Below are positions 1 to 7,395 of a DNA stretch of 13,150 nucleotides, piece after piece. The stretch comes from an uncultured Asticcacaulis sp. (lineage in GTDB: Bacteria > Pseudomonadota > Alphaproteobacteria > Caulobacterales > Caulobacteraceae), in assembly GCA_946480525.1 (NCBI GenBank), contig CAMLLA010000077.1:1-13150 (forward strand). The letters run 5' to 3'. The notes beneath the pieces were generated by a model, which saw only the letters and a program-made list of their open reading frames with translations, searched no databases and had not been told where the DNA came from. Positions within the stretch are counted from its first letter, which is position 1, and every line of letters begins with the position of its first letter. The translations under genes and the position numbers were made by a program.

Positions 1-486
1 TCGACCTATGGCCATGTGCCCAACAGCAAGATGCCAGGCGATGAGCACAACCACGACACCCTGGGCATTCTGGCGCTGGACGGGCAGGGGCGTCTGTCGG
101 GCGCATGCACGACGTCGGGTATGGCGTGGAAGCTGCGCGGCCGCGTCGGCGACAGCCCGATCATCGGCGCCGGCCTCTATGTCGACGGTGAGATTGGTGC
201 GGCCACTTCGACCGGCGTCGGCGAAGAGGTCATCCGCAATGCCGGCAGCTTCCTGGTCGTCGAGCTGATGCGTCAGGGCCGGTCGCCGCAAAAGGCCTGC
301 GAAGAGGCGGTGATGCGCATTGTCCGCCGCCGCCCGGAAGCCGCCAAGACACTTCAAGTCGGTTTCCTGGCCTTGAACACAAAGGGCGAGGTTGGTGCGT
401 TTGCGATCCAAAAGGGCTTTGTCTACGCCCAGTGCGATGCCAAGGCGACGGACACGGTCGTGCCGGCAAAGAGCGTTTTTGCGTAA
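1..486 (+). CDS. Glycosylasparaginase, C-terminal part (5' end outside window)
   Basis: N4-(beta-N-acetylglucosaminyl)-L-asparaginase of the Ntn-hydrolase fold. It hydrolyses the GlcNAc-Asn bond, a late step in N-glycoprotein breakdown. The frame is open from base 1, so the gene starts upstream. The motif HNHDTLG places the autoproteolysis site between Asp and the catalytic nucleophile Thr (codon 58-60), so the window holds the last few residues of the alpha chain and all of the beta chain. The stretches RGRVGDSPIIGAG and GAATSTGVGEEVIR are typical of the beta chain of this family and form substrate contacts. The stop is TAA at 484-486. It converges on the GH85 gene with a large hairpin between them, and its activity complements that of the glycosidases on the other strand. 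Whether it is exported cannot be judged without the N-terminus. Family assignment is very likely; a general isoaspartyl peptidase is the less likely alternative. Confidence 0.93.
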   Translation, partial: STYGHVPNSKMPGDEHNHDTLGILALDGQGRLSGACTTSGMAWKLRGRVGDSPIIGAGLYVDGEIGAATSTGVGEEVIRNAGSFLVVELMRQGRSPQKACEEAVMRIVRRRPEAAKTLQVGFLALNTKGEVGAFAIQKGFVYAQCDAKATDTVVPAKSVFA

Positions 487-495
487 TTTAGCGCC

Positions 496-594
496 GAAGT
501 CCCCCCTTCCGTCATTTGCTCCGCAAATGCCACCTTCCCCGTTTACGGGGAAGGTGGCAGCGAGCCTTAGGCGGAGCTGACGGAAGGGGGCTTC
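496..594. repeat. Nested palindromic element, probable terminator for the + strand gene
   Basis: Two nested inverted repeats fill the spacer between the convergent genes. The outer arms are 496-514 and 578-594 (gaag, C-run, ttccgtca against tgacggaa, G-run, cttc), paired apart from a small bulge. They extend inward through GCTCCGC (518-524) against GCGGAGC (571-577). Inside is a perfect 13-bp stem, 529-541 with 546-558, with loop TTTA. The outer stem is followed on the + strand by TTTT (595-598), so it should terminate the glycosylasparaginase transcript; on the minus strand no T-run follows. The modular build (CCCTTCCGTCA outside, CCACCTTCCCCG inside) resembles the dispersed palindromic repeats common in Caulobacterales and related genomes; that link is from memory. 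No second copy was seen in the window. Confidence 0.8.
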
Positions 595-596
595 TT

Positions 597-2771
597 TTAA
601 GCCCAATCGAATGTGGTTGTCGCTGCGGGCATAGGGCCGGCGCCCTTGATAATCGGCATTAGCGAAAGCGTTGTCGTACTTGCCTTGCCGCGCGGCAGGT
701 TGGCGACGTAATAGGCGTCGCCGCTGATCCGGCCGAGCCATACACGGTCTGCAAACAGGTCATATGCATCGACACCGGCATCCGCCGTCCATCGCAAGCG
801 AAGTTCCGCCGACTTGCCGCCAGACAGTATGCGCGCCTTCTCAATACGGAAGCCTTGCGGTGCGGCAGGCGTCGCTGCTGGGCTGTCGCTCAGCGACAGT
901 TCGCCGATATTGACCGCATAGGCACTCGTGCCTTCGAAACCGAGCGAAACCGTGACCAGCGTGCGACCGGCAAACGGACCGAGGTTTCCATTCCAGCGTA
1001 GCCAGCCGTTTTTTAGCGCTTGCCCGCCACTGACCGCAACCCACTCGATCTCAGCCGGCGCATCTTTGAACACCAGGCCGACCTTCATCTTGCCTTTGGC
1101 CCCGCCCTTATAGACCAGGCCGACGGTAGACGACGCACTGAGCGCGACCTCGGTCTTGTAGAGGCGCACCTCGGTCGGTTGATCGAGCGTGCCGGCAACG
1201 CGCAACGAAGATCCGCCGTCCCACGCGTCATTGAAATCGTAGTCGACGTCCAGAGCCGCGCCCTTGGTCCACCATGCCCAGCTCGGCAGGATATCCTGGA
1301 TGCCGAGGTTGAACCACGCGGCGCCACCCGTCTGCACACCTTCATGGAAGAAGCGCGCGCCTTCGCCGGTGTTGAAGCGCGTAACGAAGGGCAGCGCGCC
1401 CACGACCGAGCGTTCAACGATGAAGTTGGCGACGCCATAGGTGATCGGCAAGCGCAACTGGTCGCTGGCCTGGCCGGGTGCCTGATAGTCGGTATAGACC
1501 TTGCGGCGTTCGGCATCGCCATAGATGGCCAGCTCTGCCGGCGTCGGGTTGTTGCCGTTGGCCGGGCTGCCGGTCTCGCCGGACCAGAAGCTCTGATGCA
1601 GGCGATACCACGACTTGCGCACCAGATTGGGGTCGGTCAGGCTGAGCAATTCCGTGCGGTCGGCCGCAGTCGGGCTTTTTAAAGCCTTCAGTTGATCAAC
1701 ACGGGCGCGGCGCATCTTCCGCAAACCATCCTCGACGCTGTAGATCTGCAATCCGCCCTGCGACGGGCCGCCGTTCGGCGTAATGACGCGTGGCGCGACC
1801 AGGCCCATATAGCCGGGGCCTGGATAGAGTTGCAGGCCGTAATAGATGTCGTTTTGGTCATAGCCACCGCCGGTTTTTGCCGGATCGGCAAGCTCGGTCA
1901 GGGCGTGACCGGAACAGCAACCGCGCGTCAGGCCATAATTGCTCCAGCCCTGGTCGATCATCATCGAGTCGGCACGCGGTTCCGATGCCTTGCGCTCGCT
2001 GCCGTCGACGTGCGGCGGGCCCGGCCAGACCGATTTCACGTCGGTATAACCGTCGTAATACTGGATGTGAAAGTCATTGAGACCGACCTTCGCCGCCGCC
2101 GTCTTCATATCGGCGATCAAGTCCTGAATGGCGCGGGCATCTTCGGCCGTATAGCTTTCGAAATTGACGAAATAGCCGTCAAAACCAAAATACTGACACA
2201 GCTTGACCAGCTTCTTCGCCACTTCCGGACGGGACAGGTCGGTGCCGTTGAACATCCGTGCATCCGGCTGGAAGACACAGCCGAGACAGATGGCGCCGTT
2301 GCGGTGGGCGGCGTCGACCATGGCGGGATTGGGCACCAGGCCCGTCGTGTTCCAGCCGACGACGACGTCCTGATACTGCCAGAAGCGCTCGACGTGCGGG
2401 CGGCTCCTGGCGCCCGTCTGATAACGCGCGCGGTTGAGATCCTCGTCCGGACCTTCCAGGGTCAGGTAGGCGGCAAACAGCGTCGCTGCAGAAACCTCGG
2501 GCTTCAGGTCCGGTTGCGCCTGAGTGTCCCTGAGCGGTGCGATGCGGGCGGCGCGTTTGACATGCGAACGGTAGTAGGGCGCGTTCGGATCGGTCTCCGG
2601 GTCGTAGGCCTTGAAGACGTCCCATGCCTCGCCCGGCGCATTCAGCGGATAGACCGGGCTGATCGACTGGCTGTCGGCAGCTTGGGTCAGACCAGGCAGA
2701 AAGGCTGACACCGCAGCGGTTGCTGCGGTCATGCGGAAGAACTGACGGCGGTCGGCGGTAAGATGGGGCAT
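597..2771 (-). CDS. GH85 endo-beta-N-acetylglucosaminidase, Tat-exported
   Basis: Endoglycosidase that cuts between the two GlcNAc residues of the N-glycan chitobiose core. Starting at ATG 2771 it has 724 residues. A twin-arginine signal (DRRQFFR at residues 7-13, then an Ala-rich hydrophobic stretch ending TQA) implies folded export. The barrel shows WQYQDVVVGW, then DAAHRNGAICLGCVF, then FDGYFVNFE. Here Asn203-x-Glu205 matches the GH85 pair in which Asn orients the N-acetyl group and Glu is the acid/base. After the barrel come beta-sandwich segments, and a C-terminal fibronectin-like stretch from about residue 640. An upstream in-frame ATG at 2813 would overlap the fucosidase end. ATG 2771 is preferred because it has GGAAGA just upstream, puts the Tat motif at the right distance, and leaves 13 bp after the fucosidase stop. 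It is probably co-transcribed with the fucosidase. The fold and catalytic motif are clear; substrate class (high-mannose, complex, core-fucosylated) cannot be read from the sequence. Confidence 0.9.
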   Translation of the reverse strand: MPHLTADRRQFFRMTAATAAVSAFLPGLTQAADSQSISPVYPLNAPGEAWDVFKAYDPETDPNAPYYRSHVKRAARIAPLRDTQAQPDLKPEVSAATLFAAYLTLEGPDEDLNRARYQTGARSRPHVERFWQYQDVVVGWNTTGLVPNPAMVDAAHRNGAICLGCVFQPDARMFNGTDLSRPEVAKKLVKLCQYFGFDGYFVNFESYTAEDARAIQDLIADMKTAAAKVGLNDFHIQYYDGYTDVKSVWPGPPHVDGSERKASEPRADSMMIDQGWSNYGLTRGCCSGHALTELADPAKTGGGYDQNDIYYGLQLYPGPGYMGLVAPRVITPNGGPSQGGLQIYSVEDGLRKMRRARVDQLKALKSPTAADRTELLSLTDPNLVRKSWYRLHQSFWSGETGSPANGNNPTPAELAIYGDAERRKVYTDYQAPGQASDQLRLPITYGVANFIVERSVVGALPFVTRFNTGEGARFFHEGVQTGGAAWFNLGIQDILPSWAWWTKGAALDVDYDFNDAWDGGSSLRVAGTLDQPTEVRLYKTEVALSASSTVGLVYKGGAKGKMKVGLVFKDAPAEIEWVAVSGGQALKNGWLRWNGNLGPFAGRTLVTVSLGFEGTSAYAVNIGELSLSDSPAATPAAPQGFRIEKARILSGGKSAELRLRWTADAGVDAYDLFADRVWLGRISGDAYYVANLPRGKASTTTLSLMPIIKGAGPMPAATTTFDWA

Positions 2772-2784
2772 CTGGGTCTTCCGG

Positions 2785-4875
2785 TTAACGGGTAATGATA
2801 CCGATCTTGCCAACGGCGATCACGGGCTTGTCCTGCACCGCGCGTGGCAGCCGGATGCGGACGTAGCGGCCGGTCTTCGGCGTGGCAAAACGTATGCGCT
2901 GTCCGGTACGGTTGGCGGCGATATTGGAGAATTCGCCCTGGGCGGCCACATCGCCCCACTGCGTGCCGTCGGCGCTGACCCAGACTTCGTAGCCCGCCGG
3001 CGGTCCCATGCGATTGACGCGGTCGATACCGAGCGAGATATTCTGGACAGGCGGGGCTAGGACGAAGCCCTTGATGTCGAGCGTCTCGCCGAGATCGATG
3101 ACGGCGTCGATGGGCTGGTTGTCGGGGCCGGTAAAAGTCTCGCCCTTAAGCAATGCCTCGGGCGTGTCGATATTGGATTTAACCACGGTCCAGTTGACCG
3201 GTGAGACGTCGAACTCGACGCTTGTCGGCGCGCTTGTCACACCTGTACGGTCATCGCGGGCGATCGCCTTGACGACACCGCCGCGCGTCATGGCAAAGGG
3301 CGCCTGGTAAGCAGTCGCGCCGGTTCCCGGTTCGCTGCCGTCCACGGTATAGAACAGGCTCTGTCGGGCGCCGGTTGCGGTAATCGTGACCATGCCCCTG
3401 GCGTCGCGGCGGACAACGGGTTCTTCCAGAACGGGCGGCATGAGGAAAAGGCCGAAATTGCCGATGACCGGTGATGCCGCCGCCGTCAGGATGCGCAGAC
3501 GAACCTTCGATGCGGTCACGGGTGCGGGCAGTCTGATCAGGCGCTGATGGCCGATGGAGGTGTGGCGGGCGACTTCGCGCCAGCCCCCGGCGTCAAAGAC
3601 GTCGACAGCATAGTCATCGACGCGGACCCCCAGCCGGATGTCTTCGGAAAAGCGGATAACGTCGAAGGTGCGCACCGCCGGCAGGGCGATCTCCGCCCAG
3701 GCGCCGGCGCGGTCGTTGTCCCTGGCGGCCCAGAACCTGCCGGGCGTCAAAAGATTGGCGGCGGCGTACGGCTTACCGAAGGTCGTGGACGCCGAAACAT
3801 TTGCGCCTGCCGCCAGATTGCGGGCAAAGCTCTTGTCGAGGATCGCCTTCCACGCCTTCAGCGACGCAACATCGGCGTCCGGCACTCGGCCTCGACGGTC
3901 GGGCGCCATATTGAGCAGCAGAGTCGTTCCCCGGCCGATCGACTCGAAATAGATTTTTGTCAGGTTGGCAGGCGTCCGCGGCTTTTCATCGGCGTGCCAG
4001 AACCAGCCAGGCCGGATCGAGACATTGGTTTCGGCCGGATCCCAGATGGGTCCACCGCGTACGCCCTTGTTGCCCTTTTCCTGGGTGAAAGGTGTGGTGT
4101 CGACGGTCGGCCAGCACGGATCGCCGGCATGACCTTCTTCATTGCCGACCCAGCGGACGTCCATGTCGGCGTCAGCGAACATGACGGCATCCGGCTGGTT
4201 CTTGCGGACGATGGCGCGCACGGTATCCCAGCCGTAATAGGTGGGGGCATGGATGCGGCGTGTTTCGCGGGCGCCGCCATAATAGCCGTCGCCACCGTTG
4301 GCGCCATCGAACCAGACCTCGAACAGCTTGCCATACCGCGTCGTCAGTTCGCGCAGCTGGTTGTGGTAATATTCGACATAGGCAGGTCGGCCGTATTCGG
4401 CGTGATTGCGGTCCCACGGCGAGAGGTAGGTACCAAACGCCAGGCCATGGCGCGCACAGGCTTCGGCCATCTCGCCGACAATGTCGCCCTTGCCATTCTT
4501 GTACGGACTGTTCTTGACCGAATGTTCGGTATAGGCGCTGGGCCACAGGCAGAAGCCGTCATGGTGCTTGGCCGTCAGGATCAATCCGGTGAGACCGCCC
4601 CCCTTTGCCGCTTCGACGATCTGGTCGGCGCTGAAATCGGTGGGATTGAACAGGCTGACGCTCTCGTCACCATAGCCCCATTCCCTGTCGGTAAAGGTGT
4701 TTATGGTAAAGTGGACAAAGGCGTAGGCTGTCCGGTTGTGCCATCGGTACTGGCGTGGCGACGGCGTGGCGCCATAAGGTTTTGGTGCGGCACTGGCGGC
4801 CAGGCCGGTCAGCGGAGCGGTCAGGCCGGCGGCACTGCCTGCCAGGACAAGGTGGCGTCGCGTGAAACTCGTCAT
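2785..4875 (-). CDS. GH29 alpha-L-fucosidase (subfamily B type) with C-terminal binding domains, Tat-exported
   Basis: Retaining exo-fucosidase. Counted from ATG 4875 (696 residues), the start MTSFTRRHLVLAG is a twin-arginine signal, likely cleaved near residues 28-31. The catalytic domain is about 38-343. It shows FVHFTINTFTDREWGYG, TAKHHDGFCLWPS and EVWFDGANG, whose Asp190 is the expected nucleophile. RWVGNEEG holds the probable acid/base Glu246. The sequence pattern fits GH29-B, whose characterised members act on alpha-1,3/1,4-linked fucose. Behind it lie a galactose-binding-like domain (about 355-478), a CHB_HEX_C-like domain (about 493-555, FYTVDGSEP) and a discoidin/F5-8C domain (about 560-694, ending GRYVRIRLPR). 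A GTG at 4881 is also in frame, but GGGAG sits at proper distance for the ATG at 4875. The gene has its own 100-bp upstream region with a dre-like operator and is followed 13 bp later by the GH85 gene. Confidence 0.92.
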   Translation of the reverse strand: MTSFTRRHLVLAGSAAGLTAPLTGLAASAAPKPYGATPSPRQYRWHNRTAYAFVHFTINTFTDREWGYGDESVSLFNPTDFSADQIVEAAKGGGLTGLILTAKHHDGFCLWPSAYTEHSVKNSPYKNGKGDIVGEMAEACARHGLAFGTYLSPWDRNHAEYGRPAYVEYYHNQLRELTTRYGKLFEVWFDGANGGDGYYGGARETRRIHAPTYYGWDTVRAIVRKNQPDAVMFADADMDVRWVGNEEGHAGDPCWPTVDTTPFTQEKGNKGVRGGPIWDPAETNVSIRPGWFWHADEKPRTPANLTKIYFESIGRGTTLLLNMAPDRRGRVPDADVASLKAWKAILDKSFARNLAAGANVSASTTFGKPYAAANLLTPGRFWAARDNDRAGAWAEIALPAVRTFDVIRFSEDIRLGVRVDDYAVDVFDAGGWREVARHTSIGHQRLIRLPAPVTASKVRLRILTAAASPVIGNFGLFLMPPVLEEPVVRRDARGMVTITATGARQSLFYTVDGSEPGTGATAYQAPFAMTRGGVVKAIARDDRTGVTSAPTSVEFDVSPVNWTVVKSNIDTPEALLKGETFTGPDNQPIDAVIDLGETLDIKGFVLAPPVQNISLGIDRVNRMGPPAGYEVWVSADGTQWGDVAAQGEFSNIAANRTGQRIRFATPKTGRYVRIRLPRAVQDKPVIAVGKIGIITR

Positions 4876-4914
4876 ATCCACTCCCTGTTATATTGCCTGC
4901 ATCAGGCCTGTTAA

Positions 4915-4930
4915 ATTGGTCATGACAACT
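4915..4930 (-). promoter_or_regulatory. dre-like GntR/NagR operator upstream of the fucosidase
   Basis: The 16-mer ATTGGTCATGACAACT has a perfect 8-bp central palindrome (GTCATGAC, 4919-4926) and near-symmetric flanks. Against the DasR/NagR-type consensus ACTGGTCTAGACCACT (recalled) it matches 12 of 16 positions. It lies 40 bp before the fucosidase start, where a bound repressor would hinder transcription of the fucosidase-GH85 pair. The two GntR/UTRA regulators next door are the natural candidates to bind it. Binding itself is inference. Confidence 0.6.
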
Positions 4931-4983
4931 TACCGCGGCCACAGGGATTGGCAACGGTAAAAACGCTTTTTCTTATGAAAATT

Positions 4984-5724
4984 TTACGCTGTGTAGCTCA
5001 GTTCTGACATCAGGTCGTAGGCATCGCCCCGATAATAGGACTGGGTATATTCGGCCGGGAAGCCGTCCGCCAGGAAGCCGCGGCGCTCGATCAGCAGGCC
5101 GGGAGATCCAACGGGGATTTCGAGAAGCTGCGCCTGTTCGGCATTGAAGGCGACGGCGCGCAGACGTTGGAGGGCACGGATCGGCCGTGTCCCGGCAGTT
5201 TCCAGCGCCTTGTACAGCGAATCGGTGACGGCATCGAGCGACGGCAGGCAGTTGGCCGGCACGGTCGCATAGTCGAGGCCCATCGATACACCGTCGGCGA
5301 AGCGCATGCGGTTGAAACGGTAGACGGTGGTGCCGGGGGACAGGCCCATGGCGAGGGCTTCTTCCGGATTGACCAGGCCGACCGACTTCGACAGCCATTT
5401 GCTGGACGGCACTCGGCCGCGTGAAATCATGTCCTCGGTAAAGGAGGACATCTTGGAATAGCTTTTTTCGACCCGCTTGGTGACGAAGGTGCCGGCGCCC
5501 TGGCGCCGTGTCAGAAGGCCTTCATAGACAAGGCCGTCGATCGCCTTGCGCACCGTGATGCGTGACACCTTGAACTCTTCGGCCAGTTCACGCTCGGTCG
5601 GGATGGCGGCATCGGGCGCCAGTTGACGGCTGGTGATGGCGTCTCTCAGCGTATCCTGCAGCTGTAGGTAAAGGCTTGCCGCCTTGGCCCCCGCCGCCAC
5701 GGGTGCGCGCTTGGATGACAACAT
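4984..5724 (-). CDS. GntR-family repressor with UTRA ligand domain (regulator 1)
   Basis: HutC/NagR-type transcription factor of 246 residues from ATG 5724. The winged helix is about residues 18-83 (IPTERELAEEFKVSRITVRKA, then the wing RRQGAGTFV). The UTRA effector domain is about 100-242, opening with SSFTEDMISRG and containing RALQRLRA, IERRGFL and YYRGDAYDLMSE. UTRA domains in this subfamily bind phosphorylated or free amino sugars and related ligands, so GlcNAc-6-P or a similar compound is a reasonable guess. The open frame extends up to a GTG at 5778 and another ATG at 5745. The start at 5724 is chosen because CGGGAAAA precedes it, because the N-terminus then aligns with the 243-residue paralogue next door, and because the region 5758-5773 looks like an operator rather than coding DNA. 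It lies between the paralogous regulator and the fucosidase. Confidence 0.88.
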   Translation of the reverse strand: MLSSKRAPVAAGAKAASLYLQLQDTLRDAITSRQLAPDAAIPTERELAEEFKVSRITVRKAIDGLVYEGLLTRRQGAGTFVTKRVEKSYSKMSSFTEDMISRGRVPSSKWLSKSVGLVNPEEALAMGLSPGTTVYRFNRMRFADGVSMGLDYATVPANCLPSLDAVTDSLYKALETAGTRPIRALQRLRAVAFNAEQAQLLEIPVGSPGLLIERRGFLADGFPAEYTQSYYRGDAYDLMSELSYTA

Positions 5725-5757
5725 AGAGTTTTCCCGACTCGCCATCTGAAACAGGCG

Positions 5758-5773
5758 CGATGATATGACAAGA
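5758..5773 (-). promoter_or_regulatory. Possible operator copy upstream of regulator 1
   Basis: The minus strand reads TCTTGTCATATCATCG. Its 11-mer TTGTCATATCA is identical to the core of the palindrome at 8365-8380, and TTGTCAT is shared with the minus-strand reading of 4915-4930. The right half is poorly symmetric, so it is the weakest of the set. It sits about 34 bp before the chosen start of regulator 1, which would fit auto-repression. A loose promoter (TTGACG at 5819-5814, then an AT-rich stretch with TATGTG) lies further upstream on the same strand. Confidence 0.35.
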
Positions 5774-5853
5774 TTCACACGTGTTATTTCACATATGATA
5801 TTTGGTATTATCGCGTCAAATCCAATAACGACAGGTAAAATCGCCGTGCGGAT

Positions 5854-5871
5854 GCTTTCCGCAAGGGAAGC
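5854..5871 (-). terminator. Short hairpin after regulator 2, weak terminator or attenuator
   Basis: GCTTTCC (5854-5860) and GGGAAGC (5865-5871) form a 7-bp stem with one G-T pair and a 4-base loop, 5 bp beyond the stop codon of regulator 2. No T-run follows on the minus strand, so termination is probably partial at best. It may separate the kinase-CutC-regulator 2 message from regulator 1. Confidence 0.3.
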
Positions 5872-5876
5872 TTTGG

Positions 5877-6608
5877 TCAGGCCAGTGTGATTTCGGCCAT
5901 GAGGTCCGACATGTCGCCGCGGTACCAGGCCTTTGTCAATTCAGCGGTTCGGCCGTCGTCTAGGAAGCTGCGGCGTTCGATGAACAGGCCGGGTTCTCCG
6001 GCCCTGACGCCCAGGAGTTCGGCCTCGGCGGCCGGCAATATCATGGCGCGCAGGCGCTGTAATGCCCGCACGGGGGTCATGCCGCAGGCCCTTAAGGCGT
6101 CCTCCAGCGATTCGGAGATGTGCAGTTCGCCCTTGCCGAGATATTGCGGTACGAGCGTGGTTTCCAGGCCGACGGCGGTGTCGAGCGCATAACGTATGCG
6201 CTTCAGGCGGTGAATGCGGCCTTCGGGCGCCAGGCCCAGCAGCATGGATTCGTCAGCGGTCACGACCGCCGTCTCCTTCGTCAGCCAGACGCTACGCGGA
6301 TCCTGGCCGTTCTTCATGATGTTTTCGGTAAAGGAGAAGGTCCCCGTTGGCATTGCCGGGCGTGGGGCGATAAAGGTGCCCGCGCCGCGGCGGCGCACCA
6401 GCAGGCCTTCGCGCTCAAGGTCCGACAAGGCCTTGCGCACGGTCAGTCGCGACACGCCGTATTTCTCCGCCAGGGCACGTTCGGTCGGCAGGGCGGTATC
6501 GCCGGCAAATTCCCCCTCGCAGATGGCGTCACGCAGAGTGCGCTCGATCTGCATGTAGAGCGGCCCATGACGCGGTTCCAGGCTATCGATCGCTGAGAAG
6601 AATGTCAT
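5877..6608 (-). CDS. GntR-family repressor with UTRA ligand domain (regulator 2)
   Basis: A second HutC/NagR-type regulator, 243 residues, related to regulator 1 along its whole length. Shared runs include PTER, VSR-x-TVRKA, R-x-GAGTF, SFTE, RALQRLRA, IERR-x-FL and YRGD. The winged helix is about residues 17-81 and the UTRA domain about 90-240. ATG 6608 is supported by AAAGAGGT a few bases upstream. It starts 22 bp after the CutC stop, so it belongs to the kinase-CutC operon and would be under the control of the promoter near 8360. Ligand unknown; by context an amino sugar or its phosphate. The differences in the effector half (for example RLKRIRYALDTAVG against RFNRMRFADGVSMG) suggest the two paralogues may sense different compounds, which is inference. 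Confidence 0.9.
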   Translation of the reverse strand: MTFFSAIDSLEPRHGPLYMQIERTLRDAICEGEFAGDTALPTERALAEKYGVSRLTVRKALSDLEREGLLVRRRGAGTFIAPRPAMPTGTFSFTENIMKNGQDPRSVWLTKETAVVTADESMLLGLAPEGRIHRLKRIRYALDTAVGLETTLVPQYLGKGELHISESLEDALRACGMTPVRALQRLRAMILPAAEAELLGVRAGEPGLFIERRSFLDDGRTAELTKAWYRGDMSDLMAEITLA

Positions 6609-6630
6609 GATAACCTCTTTCTCTCTTGGC

Positions 6631-7395
6631 TTACCTGACGGCGGCGGCGACGGCGGGTGGACGGCGAACGGCGTTGCTCAGCAGGGTGACCAGTTGGGCG
6701 TCCGTCTTGCGGAGGTCGGGATCTGCAAATCCGAAACGTATGGCTTCGGCATCCGGGCTGGGTTCGAGCCGGCTGCATGAGGCGTGAACCGCCGTCACGC
6801 CGGTGCGGCGGATGATTTCGCTGACGGTTTCGGCGGTGACGCCGACACCGGCTATAATTTCTGTTGGACAGCCGTTCGGCCGGGCGCTGGCGGCGACCAG
6901 CCGGGCGATGGCGTCGGCGCCGCCGAGCGCGGTGTCCGCGCCCCCGGACGTCAGGACGCCATCTATGCCCAGGGACTGTGCGATAGCCAGGGCTTCGAGC
7001 TGATCCGGCACGAGGTCGAAACTGCGGTGCAGGGTGATCTTGAGGTTGAGGGCGTGGGCGTGCCGCGCCAGGCGTTCGAGCAGGACCAGATCGAGCGCGC
7101 CGCTGCTCAGATTGCAGCCGATGACCACGCCCTCCAGGCCCATCATGGCCGCCGCTTCGATATCGTGCTGCATGACCAGTGCTTCGGCCTCGGTGTACAC
7201 GAAGTCGCCCTGGCGGGGGCGGATCATGGCGCGGGTCGGGCATCCGGAGGTCGCCGCCATGCGCATCAGGCCCAGATTGGGCGTAAGGCCGCCTACGCCC
7301 AGGCTGGCGCACAGCTCGATGCGGTCCGCGCCGAAGCGGGTGGCGACGTTCAGGCCTTCGGGCGTATCGACGCAGACTTCGAGCAGGGCCGTCAT
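6631..7395 (-). CDS. cutC: CutC-family TIM-barrel protein
   Basis: Complete 254-residue member of the CutC family (Pfam CutC type). The signatures are LEVCVDTPEG, GADRIELCASLGVGGLTP, AMIRPRQGDFVYT, ITLHRSFD, GVLTSGG and a glycine-rich strand IIAGVGVTAE. The family was named for copper homeostasis in E. coli, but the copper phenotype there was later traced to the small RNA MicL encoded in the cutC 3' region, so the protein's own activity is undefined. Here it overlaps the kinase gene by 4 bp (ATGA) and precedes an amino-sugar type regulator by 22 bp, so it is tightly built into a sugar operon. A catabolic role on a sugar or sugar-phosphate intermediate is an inference from that context. No predicted signal peptide; cytoplasmic. 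The last few residues (RRPPAVAAAVR) are a low-complexity tail. Confidence 0.92.
   Translation of the reverse strand: MTALLEVCVDTPEGLNVATRFGADRIELCASLGVGGLTPNLGLMRMAATSGCPTRAMIRPRQGDFVYTEAEALVMQHDIEAAAMMGLEGVVIGCNLSSGALDLVLLERLARHAHALNLKITLHRSFDLVPDQLEALAIAQSLGIDGVLTSGGADTALGGADAIARLVAASARPNGCPTEIIAGVGVTAETVSEIIRRTGVTAVHASCSRLEPSPDAEAIRFGFADPDLRKTDAQLVTLLSNAVRRPPAVAAAVR

Noticed and set aside
1692..2708. 338-codon open frame on the + strand opposite GH85
   Set aside because: It is antisense to a gene with an intact catalytic motif, and the translation is not family-like.
2772..2813. Longer GH85 start at 2813
   Set aside because: It would overlap the fucosidase and put 14 residues before the normal Tat leader; the ATG at 2771 has a better ribosome site.
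3547..4914. 455-codon open frame on the + strand opposite the fucosidase
   Set aside because: It mirrors the GH29 gene, which has full family motifs. Its translation shows no recognisable motif, and such shadows are common in GC-rich DNA.
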